64,000 bases of DNA from Rhizophagus irregularis (lineage: Eukaryota > Glomeromycota > Glomeromycetes > Glomerales > Glomeraceae): positions 3,908,501 to 3,972,500 of the forward strand of contig NC_089447.1 of assembly GCF_026210795.1 (NCBI RefSeq). The letters are read 5' to 3'. A model generated the notes under the pieces. That model was given only the letters and a program-made list of their open reading frames with translations, ran no database searches and had not been told where the DNA came from. Position numbers and translations under genes: made by a program. Numbering within the stretch: position 1 is the first letter of the stretch; each line of letters starts with the position of its first letter. This document shows, piece by piece, positions 25,217-35,544 of the stretch.

Positions 25217-28200
25217 ATTTTGTTTACACTTATGAATCAGCTCTAGAATTATTTCTAGGATAACATGGAACTTTGTATGCTAATTATGCTTGATTGGTCG
25301 AACCTCAAGCACACTCGAACACTTCGGTCCTTGGTGCTTGAGATTCTTTTCAGGGGCAAGCAGTATAGCATACTTTTTCGTTATATTATTTGGGATTAAA
25401 ATCAGGTTAGAATGGCTATATGAAACAGTTTTATTTTTTGGTATCCCAGGCTTAATTCTAAGCCAATTTTGATACCAGAAATTTTTGGATAGCAGGAAAT
25501 TAACCCAGCTCGATTTTAAGCTTGAATTTAATATAGGATTCTCGATATGTTTCCTGGTCCTCACAACTGATTTGGAGTTCAATAAAGATTACAAAAATTC
25601 GTATATCGGGAAAGTGGCCGGGGAGCCACACACTATTTTATACCTATTCGGAAATTTTGTCCTAGAACTCCCAAGTTGGCCTATATCAAATAGTAATGAT
25701 ACACCCACTATAAATACCCTCTATGATAAATGCATCCTTTAGTCTTGTCTCAAGCTTATATGTTTTATAATTATTTTACTTTAAATACACTATTTTGAAA
25801 ATTATGCATATGGTTCTAGCCAATTTATAGAGTGTTGACTATAGTAATTTTAATTATTAAGAACTTCAGATAATATGTATTTTATAAACTTTATGAATAA
25901 AATTGTTTCCAGCAATTTTGGAAGGGACTAAATTAACGTAAATTCCATTTTCATCTAAAAAATGTAGAAAGTCTAACTATTGGTCTCATAATTTCATCAT
26001 TATTCAGTCAAATGAAGATTGATTTTGAAAGAAATGGAACCAAAATAATTTACCACTTGTTTTTTACCATATCAACTTTTTGTCATTGATATTTTCCCTT
26101 TGTTGTGAAGATGTGAAAGTTAATAAGGCTGATGATAATTGGCATTTCCGAGAAAAATGTTTTACAAGGATCATAATAAAACCCATATTGAGTGAAATTT
26201 CGCTTTCATAGTCTGTTGAAAGCGATGCATCGGCACAAAAAAATCGGGTGATGTATTGTCAATAAAGATTTTATTTAACATTCTGTATTTCTGTTTATGG
26301 ATCTGTATGCTCACTTGTTTTTTGATCATAATGTATGGGAACTCTTCAATGACTCATGTGATATGTTGTGCATCAAATTATGCGCAGATGTTAGAATAAT
26401 CGAAATAAGTGTCTTTGTTACTCGGACTCGTTGTAGGTTTTCCCGACCTGCATGACCTGCATCATGTGCTTTCTGACAGTCTTTTACTACTACTTTATTC
26501 AACAAAAATATTTTGGGGATGCCTTAAAAAAGTTAGGTTTCACAATCAACATTAGGTATCTTTTTTTCACGACAGCAGATATTATGATTTCTCTTAGCAA
26601 ATACAGTTCAAATATTGTTTAGTTAAAGACTTTATAAAACAATATGTCCCCTGAAATTCTTTATGACGAACTTGAGATCAAATTTCGATATCAGAAGGAT
26701 TGGTGGAATTTCTGATATCTCATAAAAAATTTTCCAGAAAAATGATCACGTGGCAGAGTTTCTTTCGGAATAAAAACTAGAAAAATGATCATTTGTTTGA
26801 GTTTTATCCAGAATTTTTTTTTTATAAAGATAATGACGTCCCTTAATGGAAACACCTGTGAAATGTTCACCTTACGAACAATTTTGGAGAAACACAACTC
26901 GTTGCCGAGATACTCACCCGTCGTGATGAAAATATACGTAATTAGGGATCACATTATATTTCAAGATATGTTTCGTTGTGATCTCTGCATGCAGTACATT
27001 GGGTCTTAAAACAGTCAATCGTAATTGTAAGATGGACAGGTTAAACATTCCAGCAGAAAGCTTGTCTAAATAGTAAAGTCGGAGGGAGACACGACAGCTG
27101 GAAAGATTAATCAAAATTCGGTACATCTTACAACAAATGAAAATCAAAAGTCAAAACTAATAATATTAATTTGGCTGGGCTCAGGAACACTGTATAGCAT
27201 AGTTTACTTCAGTGCGATTTATTTTTGATAAAAAATTTTTTCATTGGGTTAAAATTAAGAATTTTCAATTGTGTATTATTTCGTTAATTTATCTTTCGAC
27301 AAATGAAACTCGAATATTATATTAACTAATATATACCTAAGAATTATCGGAGGTGATTTTATGCGAGAAAGGTTAATTTTGTTATTTATTACTCAACAAT
27401 GTACTGTAGACAAATTTACGTTTTCTTTTTTAGAAAGTATGTTGATGAGGTCCGGTATTAATATATTTAATGGACAAAATGAAATTGTAATTTACTTTCT
27501 AGATGAAACAATTAAACTCTTCGCCAAAACTTTATGTGAAGTCACTATTTCATGTATTTTGTACATATATAATTTTTTTTTTTTAAAAAAAAAGTGAAAT
27601 CTATTTCAAATCTACTAGGCTAGGAAATCTATAATATATCGGGATATCTACGGAGTATTTGAGAGACCCATGCTATTCCGGATGCTAATTTCGGTTCAAT
27701 AGTGTCATTCTTCTATAAAGACATTATCTGCCAGTATAACTGTCCAAAGAATTAAAGATGGACCCTAATTTCTAAAAAAAAAAAGTGACGGTAACTCATA
27801 TTCTAACCAGCAGTAGTTTCGGCTAGATACTGTACATGTTTTTCACATGAAGTTTTGTTGCAAATTCCAAAATTTTTAGAATGTTTACAATAGATAAGTG
27901 ATTTTCAACAATTTTTAATATAAAATGATAATCTTTAAAGTCTTTGTTCCAATAATTGATTATCAATTGCGCCAAATTTCTTATAATAAATATCATTTAC
28001 CCGTAACACAGAATCTCGTCACACTAATAAATGAACAGACAAAAAACGAGCTTTTTGAAAATTATAATTCTTAATAGATTAAGTTGCGCAAAATCTATAA
28101 ATGGAAAAGAAATTTAAAACGTATAAATGAAAGGTATTCGCAATGATTTCGCAGGGTTTATTATTGTCAATGTAAATGTATTAATTTATCCGGGTATCCA

Positions 28201-28498
28201 AAAATCAATTGGTCCGGCGATCATTTCATTTATAATGAATGGTTGTCAAAAATTTTAAGAATGTTTATTCTCAATGAGCGCAAATTCACATGACATCATG
28301 TCACACGATAAACTACTCCAAAAATAGAGTGATAAAAAAAAGTACAAACCCCTTTGTTTACATTCAAATTTGTTTATCTAATAATGAAATCCGATCACTT
28401 GATATACTTTAAAAAGAAATATAAAAAAACGAGACAAATCCTAGGATAAAATTTCAAAGTTGAAGTTTTTTTTTTTTGAAAATAAAAAATAAACAAAA
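25217..28498. other. long region without a supported gene
   Basis: About 3.3 kb of AT-rich sequence. Open frames of 60-100 codons occur (25485-25742 plus, 25582-25280 minus, 27361-27597 plus), but none has a domain, a homolog I know or a convincing composition. The two at 25280-25742 overlap on opposite strands. One MITE-like element (26723-26826) is listed separately. The last few hundred bases are the promoter of the F-box gene at 28499. Confidence 0.4.
26723..26826 (+). mobile_element. MITE-like element, copy 1
   Basis: About 104 bases bounded by TAAAAAATTTTCCAGA on the left and TCCAGAATTTTTTTTTTATA on the right, with two ATGATCA motifs inside. A second copy lies inverted at 31944-32048 with the shared core TTTCTTTCGGAATAAAAACT (variant TTTCTTCGGAATAAAAACT). 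TA dinucleotides border both copies, as for Tc1/mariner-type insertion. Confidence 0.6.
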
Positions 28499-29944
28499 AT
28501 GACTCATCTTACCGCTGATTGCCTTAACGAGATCTTTAGATATTTTGAGGAAGATAAGGCCGTTTTACATTCATGCCTACTGGTTAATCGTTTCTGGTGT
28601 GAAGTTTCTGTTAGAATTTTATGGGAAACCCCCAATGTATCAGTAGAAGTTCTTAATACTCTAATTACTTGCTTACCTGATGAATCTAAAGAATTTTTAT
28701 ATAAAGTTGGAACTATTTTAAAACCAACAATTCCTTGCGAGAAAGAAGTTATGTCGGCTTCAACTTCAAAACATCCACTATTCAATTATGTATCATATTG
28801 TAAAGTTCTTTCAATTTCTAATATCTATTCTATTGTTAAACTTTTCTTTAACAACAAACAGTCAGTTAATACAAAAGAAAATATTAATTTACTAACACAA
28901 GAAATATTCAAAATGTTTATGGGTGTTTCTTCGATAAAAAAATTATCATATACTAATGATGATGTAAAAATTCCAAACAATATAAATTTTGTTAATTTCC
29001 CTGGAACGAAATATTGTTTAAGAAATCTTTCAGAATTTACCTGTACTTCAAACGTTAATTCTGAAGTTTTTAATCAGTTGTCGAAAATATGTCATAATAT
29101 TCAATCATTAAATATTAAGTTTAACAAATATTCTGATAAAGTTTCAGATGGGTTAAAAAATTTAATTTCTTCACAAAATAATTTAAAATCCTTATCATTG
29201 ACTTATTATGAATCAAATCATTGGTCAGATATCATAGATTCGTTGTCAAAACATTCTAATACTTTAATCAAGTTAATCATCAAAGGAAAAGACAATCATT
29301 GGCCATTATCCTTTATAAAAGATTTCAAAAATTTACAAGAACTTGAAATATCGTTAAGTTATGTTAGTAAAGAAGACGATGGGTATTCAGATTTCGAACA
29401 TTTTGAGGATTTACAATATTTTACTTTTCCACACTTAAAAAAATTAAATATTAATCTTCCAAAAAAAGTGGAGCCGATAGTAGTAAAATTTTTGGAGAAC
29501 AATGGAATGAATTTAGTGGAATTTCAAAGTAAATGTAAATCAATAAATCGTGCTGTTAACGATCATTGTCCGAAATTGAAATCATTACATACTACATTTG
29601 GTGAAAAATTTTCAGGATTATTATTAAGAAATATTCTTAAGAAATGCAAAAAATTAGAAAGTATTGAACCATTTCGTCGTGGTTCAAATTTAAGCGGAAA
29701 AGAACTTTTGAAAATTGTAGATGAAAATTCACCGAAGAATTTTCATGAATTAAATCTACATAATTATTATGAGGAATTAGACGCTGAAGATTTGAAATCA
29801 TTTTGTATTAGTTTGGAAAAGCGTAACCCACTAAAATTACTTACTTTAATTATTAAAAATGGTAGTTCTAGAAAAAATGATGAAAAGGAGGCAATTATTA
29901 ATGAATATGAAAGGAAGGGTGTAATTAAAATTTTAAAGATGTAA
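28499..29944 (+). CDS. F-box protein with LRR-like C-terminal part
   Basis: A 481-residue single-exon frame starting ATGACTCATCTTACC. Residues 4-45 form the F-box (LTADCLNEIFRYFEEDKAVL, then HSCLLVNRFWCEVSVRILWE), which binds SKP1 in SCF ubiquitin ligases. The rest has leucine-rich stretches at irregular spacing (LRNLSEFTCTSNVNSEVF, NIQSLNIKF, NLKSLSLTY, LKKLNINLP, CPKLKSLHTTF, CKKLESIEPF), as in degenerate LRR substrate-binding domains. It belongs to the greatly expanded F-box family of this lineage. The next gene (30255) is a close copy, including the 3' flank (TAAGTTGTATATAT then AATAAAATTAAATAAATTAA in both). The target is unknown. Confidence 0.85.
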   Translation: MTHLTADCLNEIFRYFEEDKAVLHSCLLVNRFWCEVSVRILWETPNVSVEVLNTLITCLPDESKEFLYKVGTILKPTIPCEKEVMSASTSKHPLFNYVSYCKVLSISNIYSIVKLFFNNKQSVNTKENINLLTQEIFKMFMGVSSIKKLSYTNDDVKIPNNINFVNFPGTKYCLRNLSEFTCTSNVNSEVFNQLSKICHNIQSLNIKFNKYSDKVSDGLKNLISSQNNLKSLSLTYYESNHWSDIIDSLSKHSNTLIKLIIKGKDNHWPLSFIKDFKNLQELEISLSYVSKEDDGYSDFEHFEDLQYFTFPHLKKLNINLPKKVEPIVVKFLENNGMNLVEFQSKCKSINRAVNDHCPKLKSLHTTFGEKFSGLLLRNILKKCKKLESIEPFRRGSNLSGKELLKIVDENSPKNFHELNLHNYYEELDAEDLKSFCISLEKRNPLKLLTLIIKNGSSRKNDEKEAIINEYERKGVIKILKM

Positions 29945-30254
29945 ATTTACGCATGTTTTTAAGTTGTATATATATTATTATTATGTTGAAATATCAAATA
30001 TGCTTTTTAAGTGATTGTGTGTATAAATAAAATTAAATAAATTAAGTATCATACAAAAATCTCGTTTTCTTTATTTGTGGCGTGAGAATTTCTAATTTTA
30101 GTAACACAACAAAGATATCTGTACTTTGTAATACGACTTAATAAAGTAATAAATATGGTTATAAATGACTTTACGATTTTAGCTTTAGAAAAACTGAAAT
30201 TTCACGCAAAATATATATATATATTTTTTTTTTTAAAAAAAATAGAAATAAAAA
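29945..30254. other. spacer between tandem F-box copies
   Basis: 310 bases of AT-rich sequence: the 3' flank of the first copy and the promoter of the second. No other feature seen. Confidence 0.4.
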
Positions 30255-31752
30255 ATGTCTCAACTTGATGCTGATTGTCTTAACGAGATCTTTGGATGCT
30301 TAGAAAAAGATAAGGCCACTTTATATTCATGCCTACTAGTTAATCGCTTTTGGTGTCAAGTTTCTGTTAGAATTTTATGGAAGGAGCCCAATGCATCGAC
30401 AAAAGTTCTTAATACTTTAATTATTTGTTTACCTGATGAATCTAAAAATTTCTTATATAACAATGGAATTATTTTAGCACCAAATTTGAAATCTTTATAT
30501 GCTCCTGACGACTATTTGTGTAAGAAGGAAATTATCTCGGCTCCAACTTGGAAACCTCCATTATTCAACTACGTATCATATTGCAAAGTTTTATCAATTT
30601 ATAAAATTCATTCTATTGTTAAGCTTTTTCTTACTAACAATCAACAGTCAATTAATACAAAAAAATATATTAATTTATTAACACAAGAAATATTAAAAAT
30701 GTTTATGAGCGTTTCTTTGTTGAACAAATTATCATATACTTGTGATGTAGATTATAGTTCAAAAATAAAAGATTTGAAAATATCAGATAGAATAACTTTC
30801 GTTCATTCTTCTGGAGCGAGATATTGTTTAACAAATCTTTCAGAATTTACTTGTACTTCAAACATTAATTCTGAAGTTTTTAATCAGCTATCAAAAATAT
30901 GTCATAATATTCAATCATTAAATATTAGGTTTAACAAATATGCTGATACAGTTTCAAATGGGTTAAAAGATTTAATTTCTTCACAAAATAATTTAAAATC
31001 CTTATCAATTTATTATGAATCATATCATTGGGCAGATATCATACCTTCGTTGATGAAACATTCTGATACTTTAATCAAGTTAAGCATCAAAGGGGAAGAA
31101 AATCATTGGCCATTATCTTTTATAAAAGTTTTCAATAATTTACAAGAACTTAATATATCGTTAAGTTTCATTAATGAAGACGAAGATTTCGAATATTTTA
31201 AAGATTTACAACATTTTACTTTTCCACATTTAAGAAAATTAAATGTTAATCTTCCAACAAAATTTGAACCGATAGTAGTAAAATTCTTAGAGAATAATGG
31301 AGAGAATTTAGAAGAATTTCAAAGTAGATGTAAATGTAAAAATTCATCAATAAATCGTGCTGTTAACGATCATTGTCCGAAATTGAAATCATTACATACT
31401 ATATTTGGTGAAAATTTATCAGGATTATTATTAAGAAATATTTTTAAGAAATGCAAAAAATTAGAAAGTATTGAAATATTTCGTCGTGGTTCAAATTTAA
31501 GCGGAAAAGAACTTTTGAAAATTGTAGCTGAAAATTCACCGAAGAATTTTCATGAATTAAAATTTCATAATTATTATGCGGAATTAGACGTTTGAAGATT
31601 TGAAATCCTTTTTTATTAGTTGGAAAAAGCGTAACCCACAAAAATCACTTACTTTAAATTTTAAAAATGTTGGTTCTAAAAAAAATAATGAAATGAAGGA
31701 AATTATTAATGAATATGAAAAGATTGGCGTAATTAAAATTTTAAAGGTGTAA
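30255..31752 (+). CDS. F-box protein, tandem copy, 3' frameshift
   Basis: The open frame 30255-31595 gives 446 residues: F-box at 3-45 (LDADCLNEIFGCLEKDKATL, SCLLVNRFWCQVSVRILWKE) and LRR-like repeats. It is close to the gene at 28499 along its whole length. Near 31590 it has GACGTTTGAAGATTTG where the sister has GACGCTGAAGATTTG. That one extra base ends the frame at once. The other frame then carries the expected tail (EDLKSFFISWKKRNPQKSL) to a stop at 31752. So the protein is either cut by about 50 residues or the base is an assembly error. The F-box itself is intact. It differs from its sister by small insertions, such as about 18 residues near residue 80. Confidence 0.75.
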
Positions 31753-31943
31753 ATTTATGTATTTTTTTAAGTTGTATATATTATTATGTTAAATATCAAA
31801 CTTTATTTGTAAGAAATTGTATATAAATAAAATTAAATAAATTAATGGATTACATTTTATAATACATAAGATTCGTGGAAAATTTAAAATGCCCAGAAAA
31901 TGTATTGAAATGTGAACATTGTACAGGCATTACCTGGACAGTC

Positions 31944-32048
31944 TATAAAAAAAAATTCTGGAAAAAACTCCGATAAATGATCATTCTTCTAGTTTTTATT
32001 CCGAAGAAACTCAGACACGTGATCATTTTTTTTTGAAAAATTTTTTAT
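31944..32048 (-). mobile_element. MITE-like element, copy 2 (inverted)
   Basis: Same element as at 26723-26826 but in the opposite direction. It runs from TATAAAAAAAAATTCTGG to GAAAAATTTTTTATA and contains AGTTTTTATTCCGAAGAAAC. TA/TATA lies at both borders. It sits in the 3' flank of the second F-box copy. Confidence 0.6.
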
Positions 32049-32382
32049 AGGGTAGTTAGAGACACATATGAAGAAATAATATTTAAAATTTTTAATTTTA
32101 AGTACAAGACTCGGAATGTATAAGTTCGGAATATTTAATACAGTCTAGCGTTACATAAATTATCCCTTTGCTATGTTACTGATGTACATAGTATCATTAA
32201 CTACCGTACGATATTATCCAATTTTTAAACCAGATAAGTTATATGCAGACTAGACGGTTCAATTATATATGTCTACTGCTTTGCAATATGACTCATTTAA
32301 AGTACTTTAAAAGGAATAACGAATACAACGAGAAAAAATTTCAGTAGAAATTCTTTAAAATTTATTAAATAAATAACAAAAT

Positions 32383-32580
32383 CCCTATAAAAAATTTTTA
32401 TCCGAATATTTCCATTATTTCTCCGTGTCTTCCGTAAAAATTCCGTGAAAATGATACATTCACGGATATCCGTGTTAGCGAGATGAAAATTTCCATGATT
32501 TAAGGCTATAAATTCCATTAAAATGATACATTCACGGAAAAAAATGGAAAGATAAAACACGGATCAGATTTTTTACAGGG
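32383..32580. mobile_element. 198-bp MITE-like element with CCCTRTAAAAAAT termini
   Basis: Left end CCCTATAAAAAATTTTTATC and right end (read inverted) CCCTGTAAAAAATCTGATCC. The match continues imperfectly for about 45 bases (TTTCCAT, CTCCGTG). The inside has the perfect palindrome CACGGATATCCGTG (32461-32474) and two copies of AAAATGATACATTCACGGA. No coding capacity. Confidence 0.65.
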
Positions 32581-32586
32581 AATGCC

Positions 32587-32760
32587 TCAATTTTCATAAC
32601 GAGATATATGAGTATTTAGAGCACTTTATTCACACCTCGAAATCTCTGTTAGAATTTTACCCAATATATCGATAAAAGTTCTTAATATTTTGATTATTTG
32701 TCTACTTGATGAATTCGAAAACCTTTTACATAATAATGTTATCATCCCGACGAATTAATG
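32587..32760 (+). pseudogene. F-box gene fragment
   Basis: Broken frames read NEIYEYLEHFI, SVRILPNISIKVLNILIIC and LDEFENLLHNNVIIP, matching residues 10-85 of the F-box genes at 28499 and 30255. Only this N-terminal part is left, with several breaks. It starts next to the MITE at 32383-32580. Confidence 0.65.
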
Positions 32761-33151
32761 ACCACTTTGTGTAGGAAAAGAGTCATTCCAAATCTCCTAA
32801 ATTCATTCTGATTAACTTTATAAATAATCGATTGTTATTTTTTTTTTATTTACTCTCATTAGGGATTGATATTTAATTATGGTAATAAGTTTACGTAATC
32901 ATAAACATTAACCACTAAAATACCCCCACTCGACCAGCAAATGTTCCCGATGAGCTATAAACTATATACAATACGATCATAAAATAAAATCTATAAAATT
33001 AGATAATTTAAAATGAAATAATAAAATAATAAAAATTAAAACTACCAAAAATCCTAACTATAAAATAAATAATCATATAAACACTATATTTAAATTAATT
33101 AATCACCCAAATCAAATTCCTATATCAAAATAATAATGTGATGATAAAAGT
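32761..33151. other. spacer, no gene seen
   Basis: AT-rich sequence between the F-box fragment and the LINE. I see nothing in it. Confidence 0.4.
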
Positions 33152-34804
33152 TTATAAACCTGAGGCAATAAAAGGTACTTTTTGAAGCTGAGAGTGCATC
33201 AGGCCTAAAGAGTCTTGAAAACTTTGTCGAGGAGAATTATAAACCGGAGCGTATATCGGCTGTGTAGTGGGATCAGGGCCATCTAAGACAATAATTTCAT
33301 CCTCTGTAATTACAGGTCTGTCGGCACGTCTGGTCCTAGAGCTACGATTATGAATAGAAATACGTTTGTCCTGAACGGTAATGTTATTGTTCCCATTTGA
33401 TGACGCGTTCACATCTGTCTTTCCATAGGTGGTTTTTGAAAAGAATAATAATTTGCATTAGAATTTTGGATCCCAATCGTACACTATCAGCTCGTGAGAG
33501 TTTAAGATTTTTCTTCAGCTGTTGTACTAATCTTTGCCTGCATGGCGTCAGAGGGTAGACTTGTATATTTAAATGAGTCCGGCAAAGTGCCAAGGAGTGA
33601 GTATATGGTGCATGATCTAATGTGAGGAGGTAGTTTTTGAAATTCATCAGTGTTATTAAGGAAATGAATGAGTTCGGATCTAAAATGAGTTCTGATCCGT
33701 CGTTTGTGTGCAAGTTGATAAATGATTTGTTTCTTCATGCTTATGACAAAATTGATATTTGAGGTCGCTATACAGAGCGGGTTTTTGTTGCTTCAAACGC
33801 GTGGCTATAGGTAGTTCCTTATGAAGGGCTTTGATAATAAACGACCAAAGGCTGTTGCGTTTGGTGGAAGCACATTTAAAAAACTTGATTTGTTTGATGG
33901 TAGTCCAAGTTGTGTGCCAATCGTAATCGAATCGTTTATCAACAAAACTCGAGACCAAGCACCATAGTTCCTAAAATGTAATGCTTTATGAATGAATTTC
34001 CGAATATTCTGTTCAATAGAAGTGCGATTATATTGTGGCATAAACCTAAATTCATTACTGCCATGGGTAAACCTATTATCATAAGAACTATCTAAATCTA
34101 AACTAAGTTTACGAAATCATCTGCTTTATCGTTCCCAACGTCACCACTATGTCCCTTGACCTTATGCATGAAATAGTGTAATTTCTTCTCCGTCAGCCAT
34201 CTATACCGCCTAGCATTCTTATGTTGTAGAACATTGTTGATAGAGTGAATTGCTGATTGACTGTCTGTATAAATATGGATAATGCTATTAGGAGGACTAA
34301 CTAGCAATGCTAAAAATATGCCCATCAATTCCGCACGGGTAGAAGGCCAATCTTGTATGCAAGCTCCAATCTGTGTATTACTATGTGTTTCTATAAAAGC
34401 AGCCCCCCCATTGAAACGTCCACAACGTTTCCATCCAGTACTTGACCAGGGTGCGAGGGTAAAATCAGCTACCATCTGTATAAAATTGTAACGTATGACG
34501 GTGCGCTAAATTTGATGAGGCAGAGGGTAGTTGATCTTTCAGGATCGAGTCCGGGATCCAACGATCGATCCATAAGTCATGAGGTTGGGTTATATTAATT
34601 ATCGGTGTGGGGGTAAATTCGGCTGAAGTGTGGTTGTTGGTTCGTCTGAAAACCATACAATCGGGGATAGCAATCCGTGTATTCCTTGCGAGTCTTGAAC
34701 ACTTCTACAATTGACAGTTGAGAACATTGTACCAATCTGGTGGTATTGCCATCCATGATAATACCGGGAAGTCCATTTTGTGTTGAATAGATGTATGGCT
34801 GCAC
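33152..34804 (-). mobile_element. decayed LINE-type retrotransposon, RNase H and C-terminal domain
   Basis: Minus-strand frames from 34804 down to 33152 read an RNase H with its acidic and His landmarks: FYTDGS, RAELMGIFLALLVSP, IYTDSQSAIHSI and KVKGHSGDVGNDKADD. Further on come a linker (MPQYNRTSIEQNIRKFIHKA), a zinc-knuckle-like CHKHEETNHLSTC and a basic tail. RNase H followed by such a knuckle is the C-terminal end of I/Tad-like LINE ORF2 proteins. The reverse transcriptase is missing, so the copy is 5'-truncated, and it is split into six or more frames. It is a different family from the one at 20900-22653, with a different RNase H and knuckle. Confidence 0.7.
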
Positions 34805-35544
34805 TTAGTAAACACTAATTAAAAATTATGTGAGATAATATTGTTAATATAATTTAATTGTCATTTTCAATTTTTCATAGAGCGAGATACTGTTTCAGAA
34901 TTAACCTATAGTTCAGGATACTGTCACCGATACGGTTCAAAGATGAAACAAATTATTAAGCGAAAATCATAATTTTACGTTCGGGCACCTTAATCAAATG
35001 AAGAAATCATCGGTCCTCAGGCCGGTGGTAGGTGAAATGGAAATAGGATTCCACAAACTAAAAAGTGATTTCAGTTGAGGCAAGTACTAGGCATAGTGTA
35101 TCATTTTATGAGAAAATCAATTTTTTGAAGGAAACGATTTTAAAAAAATGAGCGTTGGTTGTAGCGCAGTTTAGTTCCTGAAGTTCTTCTGTATACAATT
35201 CATTTAGAGTGAGCAAACTACGGACAAAGGCATTTAAAATTGACATATTAATTAACAATTTTCGTGTTCCATTTGCAAGAAAATGGTTAAAACAACATCT
35301 ACTAGTCAGGAAGTTGTGTTTATCCCAAAATATGTAAATTATCAAAACATAAAACGTTTCAGTAGTAATTGTACTAGAAATAGGAGATAATATTTTAATT
35401 GCAGGAAATAGTTTTCTTTATTCAACTAATATATTTTGAATTACATTTTGAAATAGCTTTTTTTAGATCAATATTTCAATATACTATATAATATGTATGT
35501 TCCGCACAAATGTTAATATAAACGTAAACCTGTTATTAATTATC
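34805..35544. other. spacer, no supported gene
   Basis: 740 bases between the LINE remnant and the 3' end of the F-box gene at 35545. A 79-codon frame on the minus strand (35345-35106) has no recognisable features. Confidence 0.4.

Noticed and set aside
25280-25742. Overlapping 85-100-codon frames on both strands
   Set aside because: They cannot both be real, and neither has recognisable features.
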